64,000 bases of DNA from Chitinophaga caeni (GTDB taxonomy: Bacteria > Bacteroidota > Bacteroidia > Chitinophagales > Chitinophagaceae): NCBI RefSeq assembly GCF_002557795.1, contig NZ_CP023777.1, positions 4,845,001 to 4,909,000 of the forward strand. The letters run 5' to 3'. The notes beneath the pieces are model-generated. The model saw only the letters and a program-made list of their open reading frames with translations. It did not search any database and was not told the origin of the DNA. Shown in pieces: positions 8,919-16,410 of the stretch. The translations under genes were made by a program, and so were the position numbers. Every line of letters begins with the position of its first letter. The stretch's first letter is position 1.

Positions 8919-9272
8919 CTATATCTCACCTATAATTTTTTTACGATGTAGATAGCCCCATGTCTTGAGCGCATCGACTACTGGATGAAGAGATTTTGTA
9001 TGTGAAGTAGCACTGTACTCTACAATTGGAGGAAATGCATCAATAACTTTGCGTCTTATAAGTTCATTTACTTCAAGTTCTTTAAGTTCCTTTGACAACA
9101 TCCTGTCACTGATACCATCAACCTCTTTGGCTATTTCCTTAAATCTTTTTTTCCCATTTAAAATAGAAATCAAAATCTGTAATTTCCATTTTCCATTTAA
9201 AACTTCCAATGCATCCCGAACAGCTAATAAATCTTTGTTATCACATTTGAAATCATCAACGCTTTTTACCAT
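8919..9272 (-). CDS. HxlR-family transcriptional regulator
   Basis: 117 residues with the HxlR winged-helix signature: VLNGKWKLQILISIL (about 28-42), RFKEIAKEVDGISDRMLSKELKELE (recognition helix region, about 47-71), then the wing with IRRKVIDAFPPIVEYS. Such proteins bind as dimers and usually control a divergent neighbour in response to redox or electrophile stress. The divergent DoxX-like gene starts 123 bases away, so it is the probable target. No N-terminal sensing Cys beside the helix is obvious except Cys10, so the signal is unknown. Confidence 0.88.
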   Translation of the reverse strand: MVKSVDDFKCDNKDLLAVRDALEVLNGKWKLQILISILNGKKRFKEIAKEVDGISDRMLSKELKELEVNELIRRKVIDAFPPIVEYSATSHTKSLHPVVDALKTWGYLHRKKIIGEI

Positions 9273-9321
9273 TACTTACCTTTTGTATAGCGCTTACTAA
9301 AAGTATAGCACTAATTATTAA

Positions 9322-9337
9322 TAAGTAAATATACTTA
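9322..9337. promoter_or_regulatory. candidate HxlR operator
   Basis: The 16-base palindrome TAAGTA-AATA-TACTTA sits midway between the divergent HxlR and DoxX-like genes. Nearby a GTATAGC(G/A)CTTA-like direct repeat occurs twice (about 9285-9318). Position and symmetry suggest regulator binding; this is inference only. Confidence 0.4.
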
Positions 9338-9394
9338 ATATTGTATTGGCATTAATGCTTATTTACAGGAAAATAAATTTACCATATTTAAATT

Positions 9395-9835
9395 ATGAGA
9401 TCAAAAACAGAATCAATGCGCAAAAAAAACAGTTCACTACTTTTTACATGGTCGTATTATACATCTACACTATTTTTCACCTTTATTATATTGTTCTCAG
9501 TAGGAAACTATTTGTTTAATAACGATTTTATCCGTGAAGGCTTTATCAAAATGGGTTATCCTACATATATTATTTATCCTTTAGCAGCAGTTAAAATGGT
9601 TGGACTGGCTGTGATTTGGAGTAGAAAACAAAATCTACTTTTTGGCTTAGCATATGCAGGCTTTTTTTATAACTGTATTCTGGCTGCTTTTGCTCATCTT
9701 ATGATTCATGATAACGGACAATGGTTTGCGGTTGCTGCTTTAATTTTAATTGTAATATCATATTTCACATCAAATCATTCGCTTTACAAAAAATCAAATA
9801 ACGGATCATCTACCGAAAATGAAGTTGGAGTTTGA
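9395..9835 (+). CDS. DoxX-like four-helix membrane protein
   Basis: 146 residues with four predicted membrane helices (about 20-40, 60-80, 85-105, 108-125), the layout of the DoxX/DoxX_2 family. GYPTYIIYPLAAVKMVG and the following GLAYAGFFYNCILA match the usual helix 2-3 region. Family members are small membrane proteins tied to redox or antibiotic stress, mostly uncharacterised. It is divergent from an HxlR regulator, a common pairing. The first Met is used; Met8 would also give a proper N-terminus. Confidence 0.75.
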   Translation: MRSKTESMRKKNSSLLFTWSYYTSTLFFTFIILFSVGNYLFNNDFIREGFIKMGYPTYIIYPLAAVKMVGLAVIWSRKQNLLFGLAYAGFFYNCILAAFAHLMIHDNGQWFAVAALILIVISYFTSNHSLYKKSNNGSSTENEVGV

Positions 9836-10012
9836 TCTAGTGCTTTCGGTATAATCTTCCTACATTTAAAAGGGGGATGGTTAGTGAATAAAAAAATCGA
9901 AAGATTATTTCTCACTAATATTTGACTTATGAAAAATTTCATCTTCTATACTTTTCAACTTGATACTATACTTTTCAATTCTCTTTCAAAATGAGTTTTT
10001 TATTGGTAAAAT

Positions 10013-10048
10013 CAAAAAAGCCGCTTAAATCCTATGATTTAAGCGGCT
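10013..10048 (-). terminator. terminator hairpin, probably the original tRNA-Lys terminator
   Basis: Perfect 13-bp stem AGCCGCTTAAATC / GATTTAAGCGGCT with a 4-base loop. An A run at 10014-10019 gives a U-tract on the minus strand. It lies just beyond the displaced tRNA-Lys 3' fragment (10073-10087), as expected if it once terminated tRNA-Lys before the island inserted. Confidence 0.7.
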
Positions 10049-10072
10049 ATAATAACCTTTGATATTCTTGTT

Positions 10073-10087
10073 GTGATCCCGCTGGGA
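10073..10087. other. distal attachment site (partial tRNA-Lys 3' end)
   Basis: Reverse complement TCCCAGCGGGATCAC is identical to the T-stem 3' strand and acceptor 3' strand of tRNA-Lys at 13437-13512. The flanking TCTTG(G)T is also shared. The CCA is not preserved, as expected for a displaced fragment. Confidence 0.65.
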
Positions 10088-10228
10088 ACACCTTTATCTT
10101 CTCAATGCCTTGTAAAATCTGTATTTGATAGTGGTGAGCACTTTTGCTAACCATAATGCTAACCTGATTACGTTTAACCGTTGTTGTCAGGAGTGGTGAT
10201 AAGCAAAGATAGGTAACATTTGGTTAAG

Positions 10229-10259
10229 TTGGCTTTAGTTGCAAAAAATCTTATATTTG
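10229..10259 (+). promoter_or_regulatory. promoter of the XRE regulator
   Basis: TTG at 10229-10231, 20 bases, then TATATTTG at 10252-10259 fits the Bacteroidota -33/-7 pattern. The -7 box ends 4 bases before the first ATG (10264), so the transcript is leaderless or translation starts at Met6 (10279). Confidence 0.55.
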
Positions 10260-10263
10260 GCTT

Positions 10264-10671
10264 ATGAGTACTGCTACTATGAACAAAGTTATCCATGAGG
10301 GTCGGAATATCAAGCGATTCCGGGAAATGATGAACATGACCCAAGAGGCTATGGCGGCCGATCTCGGTGACGATTGGACGCAAAAAAAGATTTCCCTGCT
10401 TGAAGGAAAGGAGAAAGTTGAACCTGAAATTATTGAGCAAGTGGCAAAGGTTTTAAAAGTTCCGGCGGAAGCTATAAAAAATTTTGACGAAGAGGCTGCG
10501 ATTAGTGTTATAGCTAATACTTTTAATGCAAATGATACTGCAACGTTAAACGCAGTTAACTACGGCTGTACTTTTAATCCTCTCGATAAAGTCGTAGAAC
10601 TATATGAAAGGTTGCTTGCCAGTGAAAGAGAAAAAAACGATCTGTTACAGGGTAAGCAGCAGGCGAAGTAA
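10264..10671 (+). CDS. XRE-family helix-turn-helix regulator
   Basis: 135 residues. Residues about 12-70 form an XRE/Cro-type HTH (IKRFREMMNMTQEAMAADLG ... KKISLLEG ... IIEQVAKVLKVP). The C-terminal part (NYGCTFNPLDKVVELYERLLASE) is a conserved-looking helical tail seen in many Bacteroidota XRE proteins and may dimerise. It is the first gene inside the tRNA-Lys element, has its own promoter and terminator, and may control the element's integrase or cargo. The promoter position makes Met6 a realistic alternative start. Confidence 0.8.
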   Translation: MSTATMNKVIHEGRNIKRFREMMNMTQEAMAADLGDDWTQKKISLLEGKEKVEPEIIEQVAKVLKVPAEAIKNFDEEAAISVIANTFNANDTATLNAVNYGCTFNPLDKVVELYERLLASEREKNDLLQGKQQAK

Positions 10672-10702
10672 TAATATATAGATTTTTTACCATAAAATTT
10701 AG

Positions 10703-10727
10703 GCCACTGTGATGCAGTGGCTTTTTT
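10703..10727 (+). terminator. terminator after the XRE gene
   Basis: GCCACTG-TGATG-CAGTGGC followed by six T residues: a 7-bp perfect stem, 5-base loop and U-tract, 31 bases past the stop codon. Confidence 0.85.
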
Positions 10728-10784
10728 CTTTTCACCAGCCCCCAACCCTCCCCCTAAATCTTTGCTGCCCTGCCTGTTCCTCGC

Positions 10785-11016
10785 GTACAGGTGGCAACGC
10801 CGCCTGTACAAGCTCCGCTACAATCTCCGCACCTTCCCCCTTGCGACCAACGGGAGCGAGGGGGCGAGCGGTTTTTGCGCAGCAAAAACACCGCTCGCTA
10901 ATGGAGCGAAGATCCATTCAACCTTCGCAACCGGATGGCGAAGCCGGCCGGTTTATCTCCTCATACAGGTTGCGAAGCTGCCTGTATAATCTCCCCGAAC
11001 TGGTGGCGAAGCCGCC
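10785..11016. repeat. cluster of GC-rich REP-like hairpins
   Basis: Four related stem-loops with short AAC/GAA loops: 10785-10809 (GTACAGGTGGC-aac-GCCGCCTGTAC), 10931-10951, 10963-10987 and 11002-11016 (GGTGGC-gaa-GCCGCC). A fifth, different hairpin lies at 10864-10898 (15-bp stem with a 2-base bulge). The stretch is much more GC-rich than its surroundings. Plus-strand frames open across it (10709-11170, 10717-10989) have no protein-like features. Confidence 0.75.
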
Positions 11017-11186
11017 TGTTCCATCTCCACAACAGACGCCACTTAAATTAGATACAACATCTGAACAAACTTTAACCTACAGAACAGATGCCCCCCTTTA
11101 CGTCCGAATAATACATTACATTTATTCCACAATTAATACCAATACCTTAATTTGCCCTGCAAATTTTTAACAATTAAAAAATAACT

Positions 11187-11759
11187 ATGACCAGTGACTA
11201 TACAATTAAAAAGGTTATTGACACTTACTTACAGGAATGTATAGATGCCGGTATTAATAACCATCCGGGTGAAATAGAGATCGAAATGAAGGCCCCAAAT
11301 CAAGACCCTAAGGAAGAATGGCGTATGTGGCTTCCGATTGACAGCAAAGTTACTGATACTGAAATTGAAAGTTTTGAAGTGCAATTAGGGCATAAGTTAC
11401 CAGCGGATTATAAAGTGTTCCTAAAACATAAGCACTTCTATGACCTGTATATTTCAGAAGCTACTTTTTGCAAACATCCTGTAAACAAGTGGAGAGATCA
11501 CCTTAAAAAAATGATTTTTAAAGGCTGGCCACTCGAATACCTATTTGATAAAGGATATATTCATTTTGCCGACTGGAGCGACTGGGGAGCGCTTTGCTTT
11601 GATACAAACAGGAACTTTGCAAACAATGATTATCCTATTATCTTATGGGATCATGACAGGCCTTTAGAAATACAAGATGTATCACAAAGTTTCATCGATT
11701 TAATTATAAAACTTGATAAAGAACATAAAGAGATGACCATTGACAATCAAGAAGAATAA
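11187..11759 (+). CDS. SMI1/KNR4 (SUKH) family protein
   Basis: 190 residues. The central part has SUKH-1 hallmarks: VTDTEIESFEVQLGHKLPADYKVFLK (about 56-81) and a later strand region with FADWSDWGALCFDTN and PIILWDHD (about 130-158). SUKH proteins are best known as immunity proteins against secreted or contact-dependent nuclease/deaminase toxins. No toxin gene is adjacent, so this would be an orphan immunity gene carried as island cargo; that is inference. The start ATG follows an AT-rich leader with no clear Shine-Dalgarno. Confidence 0.8.
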   Translation: MTSDYTIKKVIDTYLQECIDAGINNHPGEIEIEMKAPNQDPKEEWRMWLPIDSKVTDTEIESFEVQLGHKLPADYKVFLKHKHFYDLYISEATFCKHPVNKWRDHLKKMIFKGWPLEYLFDKGYIHFADWSDWGALCFDTNRNFANNDYPIILWDHDRPLEIQDVSQSFIDLIIKLDKEHKEMTIDNQEE

Positions 11760-11824
11760 AGCCCAGCACAAGTAATTGTCGAATATGCTGGTGAAAAGAA
11801 AAAACAGACATTCCACAAAAACAA

Positions 11825-11902
11825 GTGCCTTATGGCCAGATGTTTTTCATTTGCAGCCCGGTAGCGTTCCACCGTTGCAAAAAACATCTGTTCATAAGGC
11901 AC
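11825..11902. repeat. long inverted repeat between convergent genes
   Basis: Two 23-base arms, 11825-11847 and 11880-11902, pair except for two central positions: GTGCCTTATG + CAGATGTTTTT on the left and AAAAACATCTG + CATAAGGCAC on the right. The spacer is 32 bases. It separates the convergent SUKH and integrase genes, so it may terminate both. It is longer and more regular than usual terminators and could instead be a protein-binding or recombination site. Confidence 0.8.
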
Positions 11903-11925
11903 CAGCCCGCGGCAGCGATACCAGG

Positions 11926-13176
11926 TTAAACAGTCCGCTTCTGTAATGCTACCCCTTCCCCAAACAGCCGTTTGCGTAAAAGCCGCATGTTATTGCTGAC
12001 TTTCTGTTGGGTGATCTTCGCATAAATCTGCGTCGTTCGGATGCTCTTATGTCCTAATAGCTGGCTCACCGTTTCTATTGGTACGTCATTTTCGAGGGTT
12101 ACGGTGGTAGCAAAGGTATGGCGGGCGGTGTGGGTCGTTAAATACTTCTTAATGTCGCATATACCGGCTATCTCTTTCAGGTAGGCATTATACCGTTGGT
12201 TACTATTTACGGGCAGTAAACGGCCATATAATTGACAATATGGGCTATTCTTATAACGCTCAATTATCTCCAGTGCAATAGGCAGAAGCGGCACACGTTC
12301 CGGGGTCAGGGTTTTCGCTCTTTCCTTTACTATCCATTTTTCACCATCAATCCCCGTAATAATGTTATCTGTCGTAAGATACAGTACATCAGTATAGGCA
12401 TAGCCAGTAAAACAGCAGAACAGGTAAATATCACGTACTTCCGCCAACCGCGGAATAAGTTCCTTGTTATACAAGGCCATGATTTCATCCATTGTAAGAC
12501 GCTCCCGTTGCGGGTCTTGGTAGCTGCATTTAAAGCCGCTCAATGGACTAACAGGCAACCAACCCTGATCTACAGCGAGTTTCAGCATTTGTTTTAAAAT
12601 CTTTACATACTTCATGGCAGTATTGCTGCCTATTCCCTCAATAGTGCTCAGGTAGTGCTCAAAATCCGGGGCAAATGAAAATTTGATTTCCTCTAAAGGC
12701 ATATCTGACACATGAAAATAGTGTTTAAGAAAAGCCACTATCTTGTCTTTAGTGATCTCAAAGCGTTTGAGTGTTCGCGCTGATTTAGTCATTGCCTTTA
12801 CCTTCTCGCTAAATCGCCTGTTATGGAAGTCTATAGCTTCACACAATGTCCTTTTATGTTCTATAATACCCAGAAAGGAATTTTTCAAAGCCTGCGCTGT
12901 TGCTGGCTTTCCGCTTGTCACCAATAGACTGTAATGCTTCTGTAGATCGGCTTTTAGGGCTACCAGCCTGCGATTGATGGCTTTTACTTCTTCGGAATTA
13001 CCTTTCACGCACTGCCCCTCTGCGTTCCATAATTCAGGGCTTACATACTGATAGGTGGAGAGTTCGGCGCGTTTGTTTCCTACAGTCAGACGGAGATAGA
13101 TAGCGGGTTTGTTGTTTTTGCAGCGGCTCCTATTAAGCCATAGTAAGATAGAAAAACTTAAATAACCGTTCTTCAT
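11926..13176 (-). CDS. tyrosine recombinase (integrase), IntDOT-like
   Basis: 416 residues in the usual Bacteroidota integrase layout: N-terminal arm-binding domain (about 1-95), SAM-like core-binding domain (about 105-210) and catalytic domain (220-400). Visible active-site residues: Lys288 region, HTAR (His349, Arg352), LLGH (His376) and the nucleophile Tyr385 (TTQIYAKI). The first catalytic Arg expected in the TGLR block is replaced: FTGYAYTDV has Ala260. Loss of Arg I is known in the CTnDOT integrase clade. It sits next to tRNA-Lys, its probable target, with terminator hairpins on both sides. Confidence 0.92.
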   Translation of the reverse strand: MKNGYLSFSILLWLNRSRCKNNKPAIYLRLTVGNKRAELSTYQYVSPELWNAEGQCVKGNSEEVKAINRRLVALKADLQKHYSLLVTSGKPATAQALKNSFLGIIEHKRTLCEAIDFHNRRFSEKVKAMTKSARTLKRFEITKDKIVAFLKHYFHVSDMPLEEIKFSFAPDFEHYLSTIEGIGSNTAMKYVKILKQMLKLAVDQGWLPVSPLSGFKCSYQDPQRERLTMDEIMALYNKELIPRLAEVRDIYLFCCFTGYAYTDVLYLTTDNIITGIDGEKWIVKERAKTLTPERVPLLPIALEIIERYKNSPYCQLYGRLLPVNSNQRYNAYLKEIAGICDIKKYLTTHTARHTFATTVTLENDVPIETVSQLLGHKSIRTTQIYAKITQQKVSNNMRLLRKRLFGEGVALQKRTV

Positions 13177-13371
13177 AAAACACCTGTTTTAAGTTAACCA
13201 ATTTTGTTTCAACTTCACTTATCCTGACTTCACTTAACATTAGTCAAACACAATACAGATAAGCACTTCAGGCCAGTGTAGGTTAGCACAATTTATTTAT
13301 TATTCTGCTAACCGCAACGCTCACTTTTCTATCTTTACTTTTCTTTACAAAACTTTACGACAAAAAACAGA

Positions 13372-13404
13372 AAAGCCTTGTAGAATCTGACTCTACAAGG
13401 CTTT
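13372..13404 (-). terminator. terminator of tRNA-Lys
   Basis: Perfect 13-bp stem AAAGCCTTGTAGA / TCTACAAGGCTTT with a 7-base loop. On the minus strand, 33 bases after the tRNA 3' end, it is followed shortly by a T run. Confidence 0.75.
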
Positions 13405-13436
13405 AATTACATAAGAGTATTTATTTTTACTCTTGG

Positions 13437-13512
13437 TGGTGATCCCGCTGGGACTCGAACCCAGGGCCCATACATTAAAAGTGTATTGCTCTACCAACTG
13501 AGCTACGGAATC
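13437..13512 (-). tRNA. tRNA-Lys (anticodon TTT)
   Basis: A 76-base cloverleaf with encoded CCA. Acceptor GATTCCG/CGGGATC (one T-G pair), D-arm GCTC...GAGC, anticodon stem ATACA/TGTAT with loop CTTTTAA (anticodon TTT) and T-arm CTGGG-TTCGAGT-CCCAG. Its 3' part carries the attachment core of the adjacent integrative element and is intact. The promoter is recognised just upstream. Confidence 0.95.
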
Positions 13513-13559
13513 GACCTTTTTTATTTTCTCACCGCCACATCTCTGTTTCGATGGGAGTG

Positions 13560-13590
13560 CAAAGATAGGAATAAATTTATTTGTTCCAAA
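13560..13590 (-). promoter_or_regulatory. tRNA-Lys promoter
   Basis: Read on the minus strand: TTTG (13587-13590), 19 bases, TATCTTTG (13560-13567). This matches the Bacteroidota -33/-7 consensus well and places transcription start about 40 bases before the tRNA. Confidence 0.75.
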
Positions 13591-13641
13591 TATTGAGTCA
13601 AAAAAATTCTAAAATATTGAATTACAATAGGATGAAAACAT

Positions 13642-16077
13642 TTACTGCGGCTGATTTGCCGGGATGAAATTTGTTTTAAATTTCATATCTGGCTGCGTTT
13701 TTGCCCCCGGATCGATAAATCGTAAACTGTAATAGCGGCCATCGACCCAATCATTTACGGCATTATCGTAGTACTTGCTACCCGGATTGCCACTCTGTCC
13801 ACCGGGATAAATGCCGTAAGCTTCAACCGGGTTGCTCATCTGCACTACCATGCGCCAAGATGGGCCATGCGTTTGTTTCGTGGCATTTACTATATGCTGC
13901 CCTCCTCCAGTATTCAAGTGCATGCGGCTAAAGGCCGGCAAGGCGCGCGTCATATGGCGGATATCCGTTCCGCGGAAACGACCCCAAGCGAGCCTGCGGG
14001 CGCTATCTAATGGTATCACCCGGTTTAGCGTGCTATCAAAGGCACGTTGCACCATCATGGGAAGGGTCTCCACGGTTTCCGTGCGGCGATCATCAACGTA
14101 CTTCATGCTGGAATCGGCAAGCAACCACAACAAAGTTGTTTTCGATTGCGGCATCCGTAGCGCAACGTTTTTATGATCGAGGTCATCCCCCCAAATGTTA
14201 TTCTCAAAGTAATCCCACATTAAGTAAAAGATCGTTGCAGCATGACTGTCGGCATCACTGATACAATCCCATTGGCTCATCTGATCCCAATATGTTTTCT
14301 GTTGCATATTGAAATGACTGCTATCTATATTCTTCTTGAATAGCGGTATCGCGGTTTGTGCAAAGAGATTGGTGTTGTCGTTTTGCAAGGCCATCATATC
14401 TTGCGGGGTGATCTGATCCATCTTCCGCAATTCCCGGTTGATGCGCATGCCACGGTACAAATCATAATCCGCAATAAAGTTGTATGGGTACGTCGCATCG
14501 GTAGGGTGTTGGTTCGCGGAACTAACGAATCCCCTTCCAGGATTCTTAATATGCGGCAACTCTTCCCTTGGAATATACCCTTGCCAAGCATAGGTACTGT
14601 CGGTTCCCGGCATGATAAACTGCCCTTGGTCCTTCCAACGTAATGGGTATTGACCGTTATGCCATATCCCGATGTCGCCATCGCGTCCGGCATAGATAAA
14701 GTTTTGTGCAGGGCAACTATATACCTTCAATGCTTCCAGGTAATCATCATAATCCTTAGCGTGGTTCAGGCGGTAAAAGGTGAGCAATTCCTTGGAAGCG
14801 TCGTGCGCTTTCCAACGCATCGCGATCGGGCCTTGCTGCGCATTTTTTACCGGGAAGTTCTTATCATATGTTACCGGTCCGAAAACGGTGTATGCAATGG
14901 TATCATAATAAGTTGGTTGCCCTTTTACCTTGATGGCCTCTACCCTCAGATCGGCTTCGCGGTAGCTACCATTATACAAATAGGTATTCGTTCCTTCCTT
15001 GAATTGCATACGGTAATAATCTTTCACATCTTCCATACCGTTAGTCACAGCCCATCCCATATTCTTATTAAAGCCGATAATCACTCCCGGCGCCCCGGGT
15101 ATTGATACGCCGTAAACGTTCAAGTCGCCCGCGCTGATCTGTACCTCGTACCAAAGTGCAGGTAGGTTTAACCCCAGGTGCGGATCATTACATAAAATCG
15201 GAACTCCGGATTTTGTCTTGGAACCACTTACCGCCCAGTTGTTACTTCCATTATCGGGATCGGGATGTTCTTCCTTGAAGGCCATCAACAAGGCATCTTT
15301 CAGAATCACGCTATCCGGCGGCGCTACAGCTTTTGCCGTAGGAACGGGAAACTGTGTACCCACCGGGATGATTGGATCCAGGGAGTCGGTAAAACTGGGA
15401 TACATCTTATGAAAATCATCCCAACCGAATAATTTGAGGGCATTGGTATTCTCGATATCATAAGCGCTTCCCGCAAGGTCGAGGCTCATGTATTTAAGGA
15501 GCAAACAGGTTTTGAGATTGTTCCAGGCTTCGGGCTTATATCCGAGTAATTTATATTCCAAAGGCAAATCGACCGATTTTAAAGTTGCTATATAATCGTT
15601 GACTCCTTCAGTATAAGCATCCATTATTCGCTTGCAAGTAGGATCGGCTTCGGAGGCTTTCAAAGCATTTTCGGCAGCATAGATCATGCCTTCCCTGCGT
15701 TTGAAACGATCGTAGTCGAGCATGCTTTTACCGAGAATTTCGCTCAGCCTCCCGGCAGACGCAAAGGCCTGCAATTCCATTTGCCACAATCGATCTTTCG
15801 CATGTAGATAGCCTTGAACATAAAAGGCATCCCGTTCATTTTTGGCAGAGATATGCGGCACCCGGCGTTCATCATACCAAACATTCACAACATCATCCAG
15901 ATGCGGCAAAGAAACATCACCATTAAGATCTAAATCTACATCTTCGGCGCTTTTCCAGAATCCGTGTTGCGGACTAAAGAAAGCCCCCATTGCCGGGATA
16001 CTTCCCCAACGGGTATTCAGCGCATAAACGATTGCCAGGGTCGCGGCAGCAGATAGGATTGCGGGAATGATTCTCAT
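13642..16077 (-). CDS. penicillin acylase family N-terminal-nucleophile hydrolase
   Basis: 811 residues, the usual length of the pro-enzyme. An N-terminal signal/anchor helix (1-20) is followed by the alpha region (VWYDERRVPHISA, FYVQGYLHAKDRLWQME) and a linker. The autoprocessing site is NGSNNWAVSG: Ser278 would become the beta-chain N-terminal nucleophile after cleavage behind Gly277. The beta part includes NDPHLGLNLPALWYEV and GGQSGNPGSKYYDN near the end, all typical. Such enzymes cleave amide side chains (beta-lactams, acyl-homoserine lactones) in the periplasm. The true substrate is unknown. Monocistronic, 130 bases past tRNA-Lys. Confidence 0.92.
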   Translation of the reverse strand: MRIIPAILSAAATLAIVYALNTRWGSIPAMGAFFSPQHGFWKSAEDVDLDLNGDVSLPHLDDVVNVWYDERRVPHISAKNERDAFYVQGYLHAKDRLWQMELQAFASAGRLSEILGKSMLDYDRFKRREGMIYAAENALKASEADPTCKRIMDAYTEGVNDYIATLKSVDLPLEYKLLGYKPEAWNNLKTCLLLKYMSLDLAGSAYDIENTNALKLFGWDDFHKMYPSFTDSLDPIIPVGTQFPVPTAKAVAPPDSVILKDALLMAFKEEHPDPDNGSNNWAVSGSKTKSGVPILCNDPHLGLNLPALWYEVQISAGDLNVYGVSIPGAPGVIIGFNKNMGWAVTNGMEDVKDYYRMQFKEGTNTYLYNGSYREADLRVEAIKVKGQPTYYDTIAYTVFGPVTYDKNFPVKNAQQGPIAMRWKAHDASKELLTFYRLNHAKDYDDYLEALKVYSCPAQNFIYAGRDGDIGIWHNGQYPLRWKDQGQFIMPGTDSTYAWQGYIPREELPHIKNPGRGFVSSANQHPTDATYPYNFIADYDLYRGMRINRELRKMDQITPQDMMALQNDNTNLFAQTAIPLFKKNIDSSHFNMQQKTYWDQMSQWDCISDADSHAATIFYLMWDYFENNIWGDDLDHKNVALRMPQSKTTLLWLLADSSMKYVDDRRTETVETLPMMVQRAFDSTLNRVIPLDSARRLAWGRFRGTDIRHMTRALPAFSRMHLNTGGGQHIVNATKQTHGPSWRMVVQMSNPVEAYGIYPGGQSGNPGSKYYDNAVNDWVDGRYYSLRFIDPGAKTQPDMKFKTNFIPANQPQ

Positions 16078-16410
16078 ATATAAATATCTTGTTTGGTATT
16101 TTTCTTCTTGCGGTTTTCCCTATGGTTTCAATTTTTATCTCGTTAGATGATGTATAGGGTGAATCAAGGATTTTCTGCCTGTTTATTATTACATGCATTG
16201 ACACTCCTTAAGGCGCTATTGGGTTCATGCTTCCTCCTTAAAAGTATAAAACGGGAAAAAATTCACCATCACCAATTTGCTTCCCCTATTAATCCCCTGC
16301 AATACTAGATCTTTACCTTATGGATTCCTATTGCTAACGATCTCTCTCCCACCCAATAGAACGCATCCGTAAAATCCTTGAACTTAATTTAGATTTTTTC
16401 CGCCACATTA
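16078..16410. other. intergenic region upstream of the penicillin acylase gene
   Basis: 333 bases with no supportable gene or hairpin; it should contain the acylase promoter and the 3' end of the bioF transcript. Confidence 0.4.

Larger units (their letters stand above)
10073..13453. mobile_element. 3.4-kb integrative mini-element in tRNA-Lys
   Basis: The element lies between a 15-bp direct repeat GTGATCCCGCTGGGA at 10073-10087 and the same sequence inside the 3' end of tRNA-Lys at 13439-13453. It extends from the tRNA 3' side, as for tRNA-targeting elements, and a tyrosine integrase is the gene nearest to the tRNA, pointing away from it. Cargo: an XRE regulator, a SUKH/SMI1 protein, a hairpin cluster and a long inverted repeat. 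There are no transfer or replication genes, so it may be a remnant or a mobilised satellite. Confidence 0.7.

Noticed and set aside
10709..11170. Plus-strand frames of 90 and 153 codons
   Set aside because: They run through the GC-rich hairpin cluster and start inside or just after the XRE terminator; composition is set by the repeats.
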